From NCBI GenBank assembly GCA_004194705.1, contig SADC01000589.1:44603-108602 (forward strand): a stretch of DNA of 64,000 bases, in the 5' to 3' direction. Below the pieces are notes generated by a model. The model made no database searches. It saw only the letters and a program-made list of their open reading frames with translations, and was not told the origin of the DNA. Numbering within the stretch: the first letter of the stretch is position 1; each line of letters opens with the position of its first letter. This DNA comes from Ditylenchus dipsaci. Its lineage: Eukaryota > Nematoda > Chromadorea > Rhabditida > Anguinidae. Below are positions 1 through 12,245 of this stretch, in pieces. The position numbers and the translations under genes were made by a program.

Positions 1-175
1 TTTTTCAGAAATGTTTAAAAAAGGCGCGAATTCAAAAAGTGCACAAAAGGGACAAACGAATTACGTAATTCGTTTGTCCCCTTTTGTACATTTCTGCAAA
101 AAAGGGGACAAAAGGTTCAAAAAAAATGTCCCCTTTTGTGCATTTCTGCAAAAAAGGAGACAAAAGGCTACGACC
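1..175. repeat. Partial foldback-type tandem arm
   Basis: Repeats a monomer containing GGGGACAAAAGG and TTTTGTGCATTTCTGC several times. A palindrome centred near 65 (GACAAACGAATT and its complement, joined by ACGT) lies in it. No partner arm is seen, because the element appears to run off the window's left edge. It resembles the arms of the complete elements described below, but its superfamily cannot be told. Confidence 0.6.
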
Positions 176-732
176 CATTGATTGTATAAGAATTTTAGAA
201 CTTTCTTTTTCGGCTTAGACGTCGTAGGATTATTTATACCTGCAGGCTGCAGCAAAGTTTTATTGCAAAATTTTCACACCGTTGATAGTTGAACCCTTAT
301 TAATATATTTGCTTTATTATCAGCCATTAGTTATACGCAACTAATGAACAAAAAGAGTGTAATTCACCTTGACAACGAACTCCAGGCTATAGAAAAGGAC
401 ACAACCACCACCACTTGTAAATAGTCACTAATTTAATTGCCTTTTACCTTTTTGTTAATTCCTCGAGAAAAGACCTTTTTGCCTTTTTTAGAATGGTGGA
501 AAACACATGAGGCGTGCGGAATTGAAAAATTATTTGTTCCTGAGGTAAAAGTCTGGAGATTTTTCAAGGTTTGAGAAAGGTTCTTGATAGTGTATTTCTG
601 ATTTATTTGGGTTTCGGACCCGGGTAAATCACACAGGTCCTTCATTTTATTGCTTGAATGGGCTTAGAAGCTGGTTTGGTGAGAACCAGGATGGTGTGTG
701 AACGACCTGAGTAGAATAGTAGCTTAGGACAT
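176..732. other. Intergenic stretch, no gene seen
   Basis: No conserved protein, splice pattern or RNA gene is visible. Short reading frames here lack family resemblance and have no supporting splice sites. The stretch looks like unique or decayed repeat DNA between two inverted-repeat elements. Confidence 0.5.
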
Positions 733-742
733 CTATTTTTCG

Positions 743-1862
743 GGACACGGACAATTCAGTCTGGAATATTCACAGTCTGGGACAGTTCACAGTATGGGAA
801 AATTCACAGTCTGATCGAATTCACAAAAAGCATTCGAAAATACCTAAATATTAATGCATCCGGAAATTAAGTACGCAAAGCTGATTCTTTGTTTCTTCTT
901 CTGGACTTTTTGATACCTTTTTTCGAGATTCGGTCAAAATTTTCATGTTGTAGAGTGGTGCGTAGAAGTCCATATAGGAAGTATTAAGGAAAGTCTACCG
1001 AAATTTCAGGCCTCGTTATTCCTATTCATCATCTACCCGCCCTACTGGCGCACCCGTTTACCTTACACTCAGACCTGTCCCCTTACAGGTATACCTAACC
1101 TAATCTTCTGGTATAGGTATACACCTGATTCAAAGCTAGCCAACTCAGTTTGGCGGTCCGAGTTGCAGTCAGATTCGCAGTTTCCGTCTTGTCAAACTGG
1201 ATTTTCCATGCAATTTTAAATCAGGAAAAATGGTTTGTTTCTAACTTTGACCAAACTTATTTATGGGCAATTCTGCGGGATATTAATCTCTGTCCATCTC
1301 TGTCAAGGGTACCCAATCCATATTTAGTGCTCGGGTGGCTAAAATCGGAATTTAAGCATTACTGAATCAAATTCCCTACCCAATTTTAGGTATTATAGCA
1401 TTATAAGTTTTTTAATTTATTTATGTTTTATTTTTAAGCCATCCAAGTGGATATCCACCTGGTCAGGTTGTACCTATCCTGAGTTTTAGTGTTTGAGTGG
1501 CTAAAACCGTAATTTCAGTTCTGACAAACATTACTCCCCAAAGAATTTTAGGCTAGAAAAACGGTTTGTTTTTATTTGTAAAAAAATAAATTTTGCAGGC
1601 CAGCCATGTGGATATTCATTCACCAAAATATTCATTGGATATTCATTCACCGGTTTGGGTATAGGATATCGCAGTTTCGATACTATCAAATGGATCTTTT
1701 AGCGAACAAGCCCTAATTAAAAAAAAAAAAGCGAGATGAATCGTTTTCTAAATTCGAAAATACGTATATATATACAGCCAATAAAATTTTTCTTTTGGAT
1801 TGGTTCAAAATGTGAGAAAATGTAAACTGTGAATTGTCCCGACTGTGAACTGTCGCGCACAC
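743..1862. mobile_element. Foldback element, GACAATTCACAGTC arms
   Basis: The left end repeats a monomer like GGACAATTCACAGTCTGG four or five times (743-835). The right end carries its inverted form (about 1827-1858). The flanks read CTATTTTTC (733-741) and CTATTTTCG (1863-1871), a probable 8-9 bp target-site duplication with one T-run difference. The interior has no recognisable transposase. Duplication length fits a MULE-like or hAT-like element. Confidence 0.65.
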
Positions 1863-1871
1863 CTATTTTCG

Positions 1872-3715
1872 ATTGATGAGAACCAGAGGCTTCTGTTCCA
1901 GAGCTTTCTACCCAGAGACTTGCCTGCTTATGTTTATTTGGAATCTAATTTTTTTCGGCTTAACGCAAAGGTTCATACTAAGATTGTCGAGTAGTTATCT
2001 TTTTTGGAACAGCTTTTTTATATATTTTTTCGGAACAGTAATTTTTTTGGGAAACTTTTATCTTGTTGACATTTGCGATTTCAGTGACCGCTCTATGTTT
2101 TATTTGTTTTTCAAAGGAAGGTTTAAGCTACAATTAATGAATGCTGCCTTTTTCATGTCCTCTCACTCAGAAATATCCATTCGTTTTTCCTGTCATTAAA
2201 AAAATTTGCAGTCAGGTGTCATTTTATAGTTACATGACAACGCTACGAAATAAAATATTTATGAATAGGTATCGATAAATTATTTAAAAATGTGCATAAA
2301 ATCTAGAAGATCATCATTCTGGAGGTATACAACCACGATTTGCATCCGTGCTGCGGCTCCAGAGAGCAGATTCACTCAGTTCAACTACAGTATTTCTATT
2401 AGAGGAAATATGGTGGGTTGTGTCTAGGGCTGGGATTTTGCTCGAGCTAAATCTTTTCGAGAAAATTATCCAAAACCGAGCACAGTCGAGCAAAACTTTT
2501 TTTCTCCAATAAGTCGGTATAGTGATTACTTACAAGTTAAAAACATTGATTGGTGAAGTGTTGGTTGCTGGATTCATGCTCAGCGTATTCAAGTTCTTTA
2601 TAAAAGTGCCCTCTATAAAATTGTCTTCTAAAAAGTTGCCCTAAAATTGAGCCTCAAGTGTACCGTTTTTTCTATAAAGTTTTTGACAACTTTTTAAAAG
2701 TTGATCTCTCATCTTGTAGCTGACAATTTTGGCTACAAAATGAGAGATCAGATTTTGAAATTAATTCAGAAATTTTATACAAAAAACACAATGACACAAA
2801 AATTTAATTTAAAGAACCGAACGTATTAATAAAACAACTTAATATTCACATTTTTTAAAATATCTTTTTTGTCAGCATCTGAAACCTACCAATATTTTGT
2901 ATTTTTTATTACTTTTTTGCCGATTTAAATGTTTTTTGGCGTTAAACTGAGAAAACTACCGTAAATATGGTTGTTACTACCGGCGGATTTACGGCTTTTC
3001 TGGCCGAAAACCGACATTTTTCGGTTTTCGGCCGGCCAACAACTCTGGTTTTGGTTTTTTTTGGTTTGGTTGAGATTGTGGATAGCCGACAACTTTAATT
3101 AAAAATTTGGCTTTTTAGCGTTTTATTTAACAAGTCATAAAAGTTTAGAAAATCTTCGAAAAAAAAATTCGGTTAAAAAGTCTGAAATATAGAAAAAGTT
3201 AAAATTTCTTGAAAAATCGAAAAAAAATTAGCGATCCCTCTTTTCATCAATGAAGTTATGCATTAATCATGCTCCTGATCAGCACCACCCTATTTGTAGG
3301 GGTTCACGTGTTGTAGTCACTACTATTAGAGCAAAAAAACATTTCTCCTCATACAGTAAACCTTCGATTTAACGGCTCACACCCAACTCCGTTGGGTTAC
3401 ATAGGGTAAACACTTAACATTAACTTAAAAATGGGAATAGGTTATACGGGAATATTATACCGAACAATGGGAATAAAGGGCTCCTGTGCTTCTCCTCCTC
3501 TGATTGGTTGAACTTTGCTGGGTTGGCTGGCCGATCCACTGGGCTCCACTCAACAACTCTGGTCAAATTTCATGGCGGTGATTGTCTCTGCCCAAGATAG
3601 TCCAATGGTCCTGGGAAAGTCTGAGAACAAGCACTGGAACTTCCATCAGATTAGCTGATGTTGTTGTGGTGAAATATTATGTGCAGTTCTTTGCTGTTTC
3701 TGTGGATGTGTGTGT
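1872..3715. other. Repeat-rich intergenic DNA
   Basis: No gene is supported. A short inverted repeat (TTGATCTCTCAT near 2700 and its complement near 2745) and a run of Cs/Gs-poor AT DNA are seen. CTTCGATTTAACGG near 3365 resembles ends of pogo/Tigger-like elements also seen at 8955 and 14590, but no matching right end is found here. Confidence 0.45.
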
Positions 3716-4413
3716 GTTTTGTGGACAGGGCCAGATGAGGACATTAACTTCTAGGAAAGTAATAATGATAGGAAAAGCCCCTTCTAGGAAAACGTGCATA
3801 TAGGAAAAGACCAGGCTAGGACAATTCACACTTGGACAATGACATGTTTGGACAGGAGACCCTAGGACAATCGACTCTAAAACAATGGCCTTTTTGGAAA
3901 AGCGCCTTTCAGGAAAAGGGACACTAGGACAACTTACTCTAGGACAATCGCTTTTTAGGACAATTTACAGAATGACAATGGACAGCAGGACAAGAGATCA
4001 TAGAACATACTGTTTTCAGACCCATAAAGTGATATTAGATCGTTTTAAACAGCTAAAAACTAGGGAGGCCCAGCAGCACATATTCAAATAAATATTTAAC
4101 AAAAATATTAGACAATTTTTTTTTCAAAACTTTGTCGTATTTTAAACGCGCTACGCGCGTCGTACTGGTGCTAGATGGCCGCTTGAAGCGGCCAAAACTT
4201 TACAACACTGTATGATTTTTATTTAACAATTTATGTTGTACTATTTGAATATTAACTCTAAAATTTTTTTTATACGCTGCTCATACATTATACTAAGTCT
4301 CTTATCTAACGTAGGCAAACTTAAATTGTCGAGTTAGACTTACAAACATCTAACCCAGCCCGGTATCTCATGCCAACTTTCAAGACATCCAACGCAGCCT
4401 GGGATATAAAGTA

Positions 4414-5322
4414 ACACTTTACTTGGCCCCTCCCCCCCCCCCCCCCCACGGCTGACCCACTTTCGAGGTGAATTTTTAAAAAACGATTGCATATTCGTGT
4501 TTCTCGACCCGGATTTTTACGGGAAATGATCATCAGATTCTGTGAAAGTGAAAAAAAATTTTTTGGGATTTGCCTTGGTACCCCAAGGCAAAATTTTAGA
4601 AAAATTAAAAAAAAATATATTTTCAAATTGGCGCCTTTTGAATTTTAAAGGGATTAAGGGCTGTATTGGGAGGGGAAGGGAATAGAAGGGGGCCACTTTT
4701 ATGGCAGAACAATAGAAAAGTAAATATATGTATTCTTCGACTGCCTCACCATGTTTTTCAACTGGGCCGTGGCAAAAAGAGACTCTATACGCATTTTTTG
4801 ATCAAGAGTACTTCTCGGAATTATGTCTGAGGTAAGCGAGTGCGCGCATCTCTAACTCTCAAGCCCCCTGCGCCCCTTCGGGGGCTTGGGGGCTTGGAGT
4901 TGAGATGCGCACACCCACATACCTTAGACACAAATCACTCGAAAGTGACTCTGGATGCATGAAAAAGCATGCATACCAGAGTTTATTTATGCGGTAGGCC
5001 CCAGTATTCAAAACTATGTTCAACATCTTCTTGTTAGGGGCCTTGTGTGATTAGTGGCCCCTTTTATTCCCTTCCCTCCCAATACAGCCCTTAATCCTTT
5101 AAAATTCAAAAGGCGCCAATTTAAAAAATATTTTTTTTTTAATTTTTCTAAAATTTTGCCTTGGGGACCAACGCAAATCCCAAAAAATTTTTTTTCACTT
5201 TCACAGAATCTGATGATCATTTCCCGTAAAAACCGGGGTCGATAAACACGAATATGCAATCGGTTTTTGAAAATTCACCTCGAAAGTGGGTCAGCCGTGG
5301 TGGGGGGGGCAAGTAAAGTCTA
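4414..5322. repeat. Nested hairpin with about 270-bp arms
   Basis: Left arm 4414-4695 and right arm 5053-5322 are inverted copies that include TTCCCGTAAAAAYCSGG, AAAGGCGCC and a poly-C/poly-G end. The loop holds a copy of the 'GCGCATCTCTAAC' repeat family (4783-5005). Flanking direct copies of AAGACATCCAACSCAGCCT occur at 4381 and 5345. Probably a non-autonomous element nested inside the 3725-6458 foldback element. Confidence 0.75.
4783..5005. repeat. GCGCATCTCTAAC palindromic repeat family, copy 1
   Basis: Contains GATCAAGAGT, GCGCGCATCTCTAAC, a G/C-rich core of the form CAAGCCCC...GGGGCTTG, then GTTGAGATGCGCAC, ACACAAATCACTCGAAAGTG and CCAGAGTTTATTTATGCGG. The same order recurs at 35511, 35985 and 47068 and partly at 49810. 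The core forms a small hairpin. Its superfamily is unknown. Confidence 0.75.
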
Positions 5323-6496
5323 GCCGGATATAAACCCCATTTCCAAGACATCCAACCCAGCCTAGGATCTCATATCAATATTTAGGCCATTTATCCTAGG
5401 TTAGGCTATTATACCCATCTTCGAGACGTCCAATTTCAGTACTTATTAAAATTTTATCCGCAAAAAATTTAAGAGTACTAACTGTAATTTATCAAGAGTC
5501 TATATCCATTGCGTTCAGCGCAAAAAATTGCTTTAAAAATTATCTTCTATACCAACTATTTACTTCGAAATTTAAAACTTTCATTTTTGCGCCAATTTGA
5601 ATTTAAATGCTAGAAAACTGAAAATTTTGTTCCAAATGTGTTTCAGGACACAAAGTTGCCCTAGAAACACAATTCACCTATGATTCCCATCGAGACAAAA
5701 AATCGAATTTTGGCACGAACTCAAATTCGCGGCAAACTTCAAAATTTTGTAATTTTTGGAATAATTTGCTCGCTTGTTCCACTCATAACTCAATTTCTGC
5801 TTATTTTTTCGACCGAAACTTTTTTTTGTTGAATAGCTGACATGTTTTTGTTGTGCTCTTTTGGTTAGCCCAGCTCCGTAAAAATTTTGGAACAACCTCA
5901 AAAAAATTCAAAAAAGAAAAAAAATTTTCCATACTCCCCGTGAAAAGTTACTCGAGACATGTGCAAAAATTTAAAAAAAAAGTGCCCGGAACATACCCAA
6001 CATAGAGCTTTTACCAAAAACGACCTTTTATTTAAGTAGGCTAATTGTCCATAAAAAGAGCTTTTCCAAAAAGACGATTGTCCTAATGTCCATTGTCCTA
6101 GTGTCCCTTTTTCCTAAAAGGTGGTTTTCCAAAGACATCATTGTCCTAGAGTAAATTGTCTCAGTGTCCTTTTTCCCAAAAGGCGCTTTTCCAAACTGGC
6201 CATTGTCCTAGAGTGTATTGTCCTAGTGTCCATTTTCCTAAAAGGTGGTTTTCCAAAAGGGCGATTGTCTTAGACTATATTGTCCTAGTGTCCTTTTTCC
6301 TAAAAGGCGCTTTTCCAAACAGGCCATTGTCCTAGAGTACATTGTCCAGTTGTCAATTGTTCATACCTTTCATTTTTCCTATATGCGCGTTTTCCTAGAA
6401 GGCGCTTTTCCTGGCATTATTACTTTCCTAAAAGTTAATGTCCTGAGCTGGCCCTGCCGTTTTGTGGTTGTTTGATGAGTGGGCCTGCCCCCTTAA

Positions 6497-8926
6497 CCCT
6501 AACACCACCATGGGTCAATGTGACCCCAAAGCACTTTTGAAAAAGCTGTAAATTTTTTTTTAGACATTGTGAAAGGCTGATTTTTTCTGACTTTGTTTGT
6601 CTTTTTGTTAGCTACATTTTGACTACTTTTCCTATGATTTGGGGATTTATTTTTGTTGTTGTATGAAAAAAGCAGCAGTGTATACCGTGGGGTCAATATG
6701 ACCCTAATATACTATTTCATTATTTTAGTTTTTTCTATATCTCCATTTCTCTTTTTTAGACCGATGCCTAGTAGCTCAAGTAGCGAAGATTTTCCAAGTG
6801 AATATGTGCCATCGTCGGATGAAGGTGAAATCGACTCTCTCAGCGGTGATGCTTCCAGTAGTAGCGAATCTCTCAGTGGTGGTGAAGAAGTCGAAGTGGT
6901 TCCGTCGTATGCGTCTAAGAATGGGAAAGAAGTTTGGAATTCTCAGCCTCCAGCAAATCGGGGAAGATTGTCAGCCGAAAATGTCCTGAAGCAGAAAGAG
7001 GGAGTAACAGCCTATTCAATTCACCGAGTGGATTCCATTGAGAGCTCTTTCGATTTGTTTTTGACTTCGGAAATTGTTCAGGTAATGCTTGGTCATTTAT
7101 TGAATGGTGTCATTTATCTACTTTAGACGATCGTCGAGATGACAAACAAAGAAGGCTCGCGTGTTCTTGCAAATGTGTGGAAAAGCATCACCATAGAAGA
7201 ATTTCGACGTTTTCTTGGAGTACTCTTTCTGATAGGTTTGTTGTATTTGTAACTGATTTATGTCGTTTTATGTTGCCTTCCAGGTGTGTATCGTGGTAAA
7301 AACGAACCAGTACCAATGCTTTGGAATATGAACATCGGCCGGGAGTGCATTCGGAACGGGGTTGCGCGAAATCGCTTTTACCAGATATTGCGGTTTTTGA
7401 GGTATTTTGAATGCGGTTGATTGCAATTGAGCAAGGTCATATTCTTTTAGATTTGATGATGCAGAAAGACGAAGGAGGCTTCCAGAAAGAAGAGACAAGT
7501 TAGCACCGATAAGAAAAGTAACTATCTATGCCAAATTTTGATATAAATTTATTTTATTTTCTAGGTCTTTGAGTCCTTCAATGTTAATTTGCGCAGAGCC
7601 TACACTTCTTCAGAATGCGTGACTGTAGATGAACAACTCACAACTTTCCGTGCTAGATGTTCATTCCGCGAATACATTCCTAGTAAACCGGGCAAATATG
7701 GTAACAAAATATATCTACTTTGTGATTTTTGGTGTAAATAAAATATTTAGGAAAAAAATCATGGCTTCTTTGTGATAGTGATACAAGCTACGTTCTCAAT
7801 GCGCAAGTTTACACTGGTCGAGATCCTCAGCAATCAAGGGAAGTAAATCAAGGTCAACGAGTTGTATTGGACTTGCTAAATGGGCTTCATTTCATGGGTA
7901 TATTTTTGTGTAGACGGATTTACAGAAAAGATGTTCAATATTTTAGAGGGTAGAAGCGTTGTAACAGACAATTTTTTCACAAGTTTATCATTGGCAAGAA
8001 GATTGCTTTCGCAAAAAATCACTTTGATCGGGACTGTGCGTCACAATAGAGGAGAAGTTCCGTTATCTTTTATCGGTAAATCAATAATTTTGATAAGTAT
8101 GAAAAGTAGTCATTGAATTGTTTTACTGCTTTAGCTAAACGTGTTCGTGAATCGTATTCCTCTGTTTTCGGGTTTCAAGAAAAAGCTACTCTAGTTTCAT
8201 ACTGTCCAAAGAAAGGGAGAAATCCAGTGATCCTTCTAAGCACGATGCATCATAACGCAAAAGTTTCAAGTAGTGAGCAGAAAAAGCCTGAAATAGTTAC
8301 AGACTACAATGCAACCAAAGGTAATTTTGATTGGATATTTAGGCTTTACATGACTGCTTATCTCAGGAGGAGTAGACACCTTGGATCAAATGGTACGAAC
8401 ATATTCTACGAAAAGGAAGACTTGTCGCTGGCCTATGGTAGTGTTTATGGTTGCTTCGCTTTCTTACAAATATCTCTTATTTTATAGGTTATATTTTACA
8501 ATATGTTGGACATTGCTGCTGTCAATGCATTTGTGATCTGGTCAAAAATCAATCCTGGTTATCTTGTTGATAAGCGGCATCGTCGTCGTCTATTTCTTGA
8601 AGAGCTAGGTCAAACATTAGCTTGCACTTTGCCCGTGGTGAATCCTCCAAGAACAATGCCAAGTTTTAAAACAGCATCAGGAAGCAAACGTGGTCGATGC
8701 TATTTGTGCCAAGAGAAATCGATAAAAAAAGTGTCATCAAAATGTAGTAATTGTCAAAATTTACATGTGTTGGTCATTCAGTTTGGTATGAGTGTAGTGA
8801 TTAATAAAGTCATTTACTTTTTGTGGAATAAATTCGATAATTTGGAACTATTTTGACTACTTTTTGTTTTGGGGTCATATTGACCCACGGTATACAACGC
8901 TAGTTTTTTTTCCGGTAGTGTTAGGG
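6497..8926 (+). mobile_element. piggyBac element, apparently complete
   Basis: TTAA lies at both ends (6493-6496 and 8927-8930), the piggyBac target site. The ends are inverted repeats: CCCTAACACCACC on the left, CCCTAACACTACC in complement on the right, then a subterminal repeat GGGTCAATRTGACCCC near both ends. The 2430-bp element contains one spliced transposase gene in the + orientation. Good end agreement and a nearly open frame suggest recent activity. It starts only 38 bases from the right edge of the foldback element ending at 6458. Confidence 0.93.
6764..8804 (+). CDS. piggyBac transposase, ten exons
   Basis: Cut-and-paste transposase of the piggyBac (DDE_Tnp_1_7) family acting on TTAA-flanked DNA. 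Inferred exons are 6764-7081, 7127-7235, 7284-7401, 7451-7517, 7565-7700, 7751-7897, 7947-8075, 8135-8320, 8367-8437 and 8488-8804, all GT-AG and phase-consistent, giving about 532 residues. After an acidic Ser-rich N-terminus come GVYRGKNEPVPMLW, YIPSKPGKYGKKSW, VTVDEQL and VVTDNFFTS (the first two catalytic Asp positions) and GGVDTLDQ (third Asp region). The C-terminus has the Cys-rich CYLC...CSNC...C..H finger, readable only if one A is added in the A-run near 8758. AATAAA at 8803 overlaps the stop. The start ATG follows a possible acceptor; 6653 is an alternative. Confidence 0.9.
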
Positions 8927-9005
8927 TTAAATTTGGATATGTCACATACCCCCGATTTAACTGCTTCTCGATTTAACGCTTGGAAGCCATGAATTCAACT
9001 GCTGA

Positions 9006-11972
9006 GTGTCCTTGAAGGGCGGTAGGACGAAATGGCAGAATCTGCCATTTAAACCGCGGCGAAAGTGGCTGGAAAAAATGGCAAAATCTGCCGTTTTAAC
9101 CGCGGCGAAAATGGCAAATTCTGCCATTTGACCGCGGCAAAAATGGCAATTTTTGCCATTTTGACCACGAGGCAGCAACATTCATATTGCTGTTTGTTGT
9201 GTAGATCATCATCGCTCGAGTACATCTCGATTATCTCTTAAATGATCGCATTCTGCATTTGCCGTATTTCCTGTAAGACATAATCATTGAATTCTTGCAT
9301 TATTTAGGCAGTCAAACATGGAAATCGCTAGCAATTCAGGAAGCGATAAGAGAACGTTAGCCGGCAGAAAATGCCTCTCTACACTCGTGAAGTTGCGATT
9401 GAAGGAATCGACGAGTCGCAGAAGCGTGGTGGTAGCAATGGCGTGTTTAAGAAGCAGAAACTGCGACTATGGCGGAAAGGCATAGCTACAGGGAGGAATC
9501 GGTATGGATCTAAAATATGTGTCGCTAGTATGATTGCCTATGCGTTTTTAGGCATCGAAAAAGTTTCCAGGTGTTTTGTTTTTTCGATGCAGTCGATACA
9601 AGCCTAACTCGCCTTGCAACGGCCGTGGATTCACTGTAAAAGGAATGTTTCATGTCACCGCCGAGCACAGCCACGAAAACAAGCGAAATGGAGGTCTGGG
9701 TTTGAGGTTGGTTCTACATTAGTTGGATTACTTGTTGTGATTTAGTCATACAAAGGTGTTTAAGGTTCAAAAGCGATTGCGGAAAGGAGACAGATTGCCT
9801 ACCAACTATCGACAACACCAATAGAGACTTTGGTCAAAAAGGTTCGCCATGGCGCCTCTCGACTGGTGCGTGCACACCTACCTAGCAAAGACAGTATGGC
9901 TCGCCGACTTCGACAGAAGAAACTAAAGGAAGTGCTCAGAAGTATCGAACATGAGGAGATGATCGTGCCCGACTCGGCTAGAGAAACGTCGGATGGAGAG
10001 CGCTTTCTTTTTTGGGATTCACGGGAGCAAGAGCCAGGTACGATAATTTTATTTTTTGTTGAAATTATTTGCCATAATTAGAAAGCACTACCATTCTGAT
10101 CTGGATGTCTAAAGTGCAAGAAACGCTGCTGGAAGAGACTGAGCTCCTTTCTTTTGACGCCACGTACAAGAAGTCAGCGCGGGGATTTTATCAATTCTTT
10201 TGCGTCTATGGTCGGTGCGATAGAAAGGTGCTGCCAATAGCGTGGGTGTGGATGCGGAAGAAAACTAGGATGGAATATCTCAGAGTGTGGCTTTCAATGT
10301 TCCGGAAACCTGTAGCGGATTACCATATTCGATACGCAATGGCAGGTGGGCTCTTATCTATTCAGAAACACGTGTTGACGCGTTGCATGAGTGCATGTTA
10401 TAGACTTCGAATGACGCCCTGATGAAGCACTGCAAGAAATTTTTCCTAGTATAATCTTGCTTCGCTGCGAACGGCTTGTTAACGGCTTGATGTTATAACG
10501 TTACTTTAAAAGGGGTGATAACGTTGCGTTTGATCTGGAGGTTTTATTTTACTGATAATCACTTTACCTTTCCTATAATCATTTTTGTGGTTTTGAGGAG
10601 TGGTTTCACCTGTTCAGTATGCTTTCTTTCTTGCCGGTGGTGGATGTTCTCCGAGGATATCTGGCCCTGCTTCACAGATTCAGAGATTTAGCAGATCGTT
10701 ACGAAATTGCTGAAGAGGAAATAGAAAAGATCAATGGTATGTGCTTAAGATTCTTGGTAGTTACGTTGACTAAACCATTTAGCCTTCATCGAATACTTCC
10801 TTAAGACGTTTCTGTACCGAAGCAATCTTATTCCCGGTGGATCATTCAGAGAAGTGCGTTATAGTATCAAGATTTGGAATCCCTTTGACTCGCTTGCAAC
10901 AAATCACTTGCCAATCACAAATAATGACGCTGAAGGTAAGACTGAGAAGTGTTTAAGAATATTTTTTCTCGTTTACCTGTCTTTCGGAGGTAGGCAAAAA
11001 TGTAGAATTTTAGAGTGGAGTTTAATTAAAATCGGGTCGAAACAACTTATTTTCACTCTAAAATTCCGCATTTTCAAAGCGGTTTAAAATGCAAAAATTT
11101 CGCACTTGCGACTACCTCTTTTTCTACTAGGTTCAAATGCGTGATACAACCAACATTTCGGAGGGCTCCAAAAACCACTGAGGTCGAAGGTCATTGAATG
11201 GATGAAATCGCAAGTGCAAACTATGGAGTATGATATTGAGCGGTAAATTATGTTTTTTTTTATTTTTACGCTTCAACCCCTAGCTTGATGTTTGTTCAGA
11301 CATAAAGACTGTCCGGCCTAAAAATGGGTGCGCAAGACGTTGCGACAGCAGCTGGAAGAATCAAATCTCCGGAACTTGCTCACTGACTGGAGGATTATGA
11401 GAGCGTCACTGGATCCGAGCACGACACCGGATAACAGCAAGTACATCAGGTTCCTCCAGGATGTCTACGAGAATTTTCGCCGTCGCCATCTCCTTGCGCC
11501 AATTGAGCCATTTCAGCCGGACGAACAATAAGTGGAAGTTAACGAACTTACATTGATGGGCCTTAATCTGGATGACATTGATGCGCCGCCTAATGAAGAA
11601 TTCCCGGAGGATGAAGATTTGAATATGAATAATCAGATTTAAATGTCTTATTGTTAGCTGCTATCATTTTCGTTGTTGTCATGGATGTGGAATAAAAGAG
11701 TTGGTGATTTATCTATATTGTAAACAGAAGGGTGAGAATAATATACGGATGTGTCTAAAAATGTGGATTGACGTGTAAATCAACACCCAGAAGATCAAAA
11801 TGAAAATTTATTAAAAAAATTATTAATGAAAAGATGAAATTAGCCATTTTAACCGCGGCGAAAATGGCAGAATCTGCCATTTTAGCCGCGGCAAAAATGG
11901 CAATTTTTGCCATTTTCGCCGCGGTTAAAATGGCAGATTCTGCCATTTCATCCTACCGCCCCTTGAAGACAC
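9006..11972 (+). mobile_element. Mutator-like (MULE) element with tandem-repeat ends
   Basis: Left end 9006-9180 and right end 11838-11972 are inverted copies starting with GTGTCYTTGAAGG and CGGTAGGAYGAAATGGCAG. Behind this, both arms repeat a palindromic unit (AATGGCAGAWTCTGCCATTT) alternating with TAACCGCGGCGAA. Between them is a FLYWCH-MULE transposase gene. A clear target duplication is not visible; AATTCA motifs occur on both flanks only. The architecture resembles Drosophila Foldback-NOF, a known MULE with satellite-like arms. Confidence 0.85.
9318..11642 (+). pseudogene. MULE transposase with FLYWCH zinc finger, broken or mis-sequenced
   Basis: Mutator-type transposase. The start ATG is taken at 9318 after TTTAG and CAAAC. 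Pieces in order are a FLYWCH-like zinc finger (HSYREESVW near 9485, then YKPNSPCNGRGFTVKG and EHSHENKR near 9595-9690), a basic linker, SFDATYKKSARGFYQFF at about 10153 (first catalytic Asp in DATYK), VLPIAWVWMRKKTRMEYL, IDFE near 10402 (second catalytic position), IEYFLKTFLY and WNPFDSLATNHLPITNND near 10870-10930 (conserved C-terminal MULE block), and an acidic tail ending at 11642. Several introns are short. At least two frame breaks (near 9500 and 10410) need a base added, so it is either decayed or affected by sequence error. Confidence 0.8.
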
Positions 11973-12125
11973 GCACATCGAAAATGTGAAAATTCAGCAG
12001 TGCTCAATAAGTTGTATCAAATGCATTTTCGGTTATATTCTGATACATACTCCCACTCATTTCAAATGAGAAAATCCACAAGAAGGGTCAAAGGTAAATT
12101 TCAATGTGATGTGATGACTATCCTC

Positions 12126-12245
12126 TTGCTCACAGTCCTTGGTCGAAGTCGAGGTCGAGGTCGTGGTCGAGTCGTGGTCGATGTTGCTCACACTCCTTGG
12201 TCGAGGTCGAGGACGATGTGTGCTCACAGTCGAAAAACTCAAATA
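12126..12245. repeat. GGTCGAGGTCG tandem arm (left copy)
   Basis: Begins with TGCTCACAGTCCTTGGTCGA and continues as GGTCGAGGTCGTGGTCGAG repeats, with an internal second start TGCTCACACTCCTTGGTCGA. An inverted partner lies at 14180-14452. This looks like one arm of a foldback element or one of two decayed copies. Confidence 0.6.

Larger units (their letters stand above)
3725..6458. mobile_element. Large foldback element with perfect 9-bp target duplication
   Basis: The element is flanked by GTTTTGTGG at 3716-3724 and again at 6459-6467, an exact 9-bp duplication. Its ends are inverted copies of CAGGGCCAG followed by GGACATTAACT and TAGGAAAGTAATAATG. Each arm (3725-4010 and about 6040-6458) is made of degenerate monomers such as GGAAAAGCGCCTTT and AGGACAATTTAC. 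A 9-bp duplication is characteristic of Mutator-like elements, so this is inferred to be a non-autonomous MULE. The interior holds a nested hairpin (4414-5322) rather than a transposase. Confidence 0.85.
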
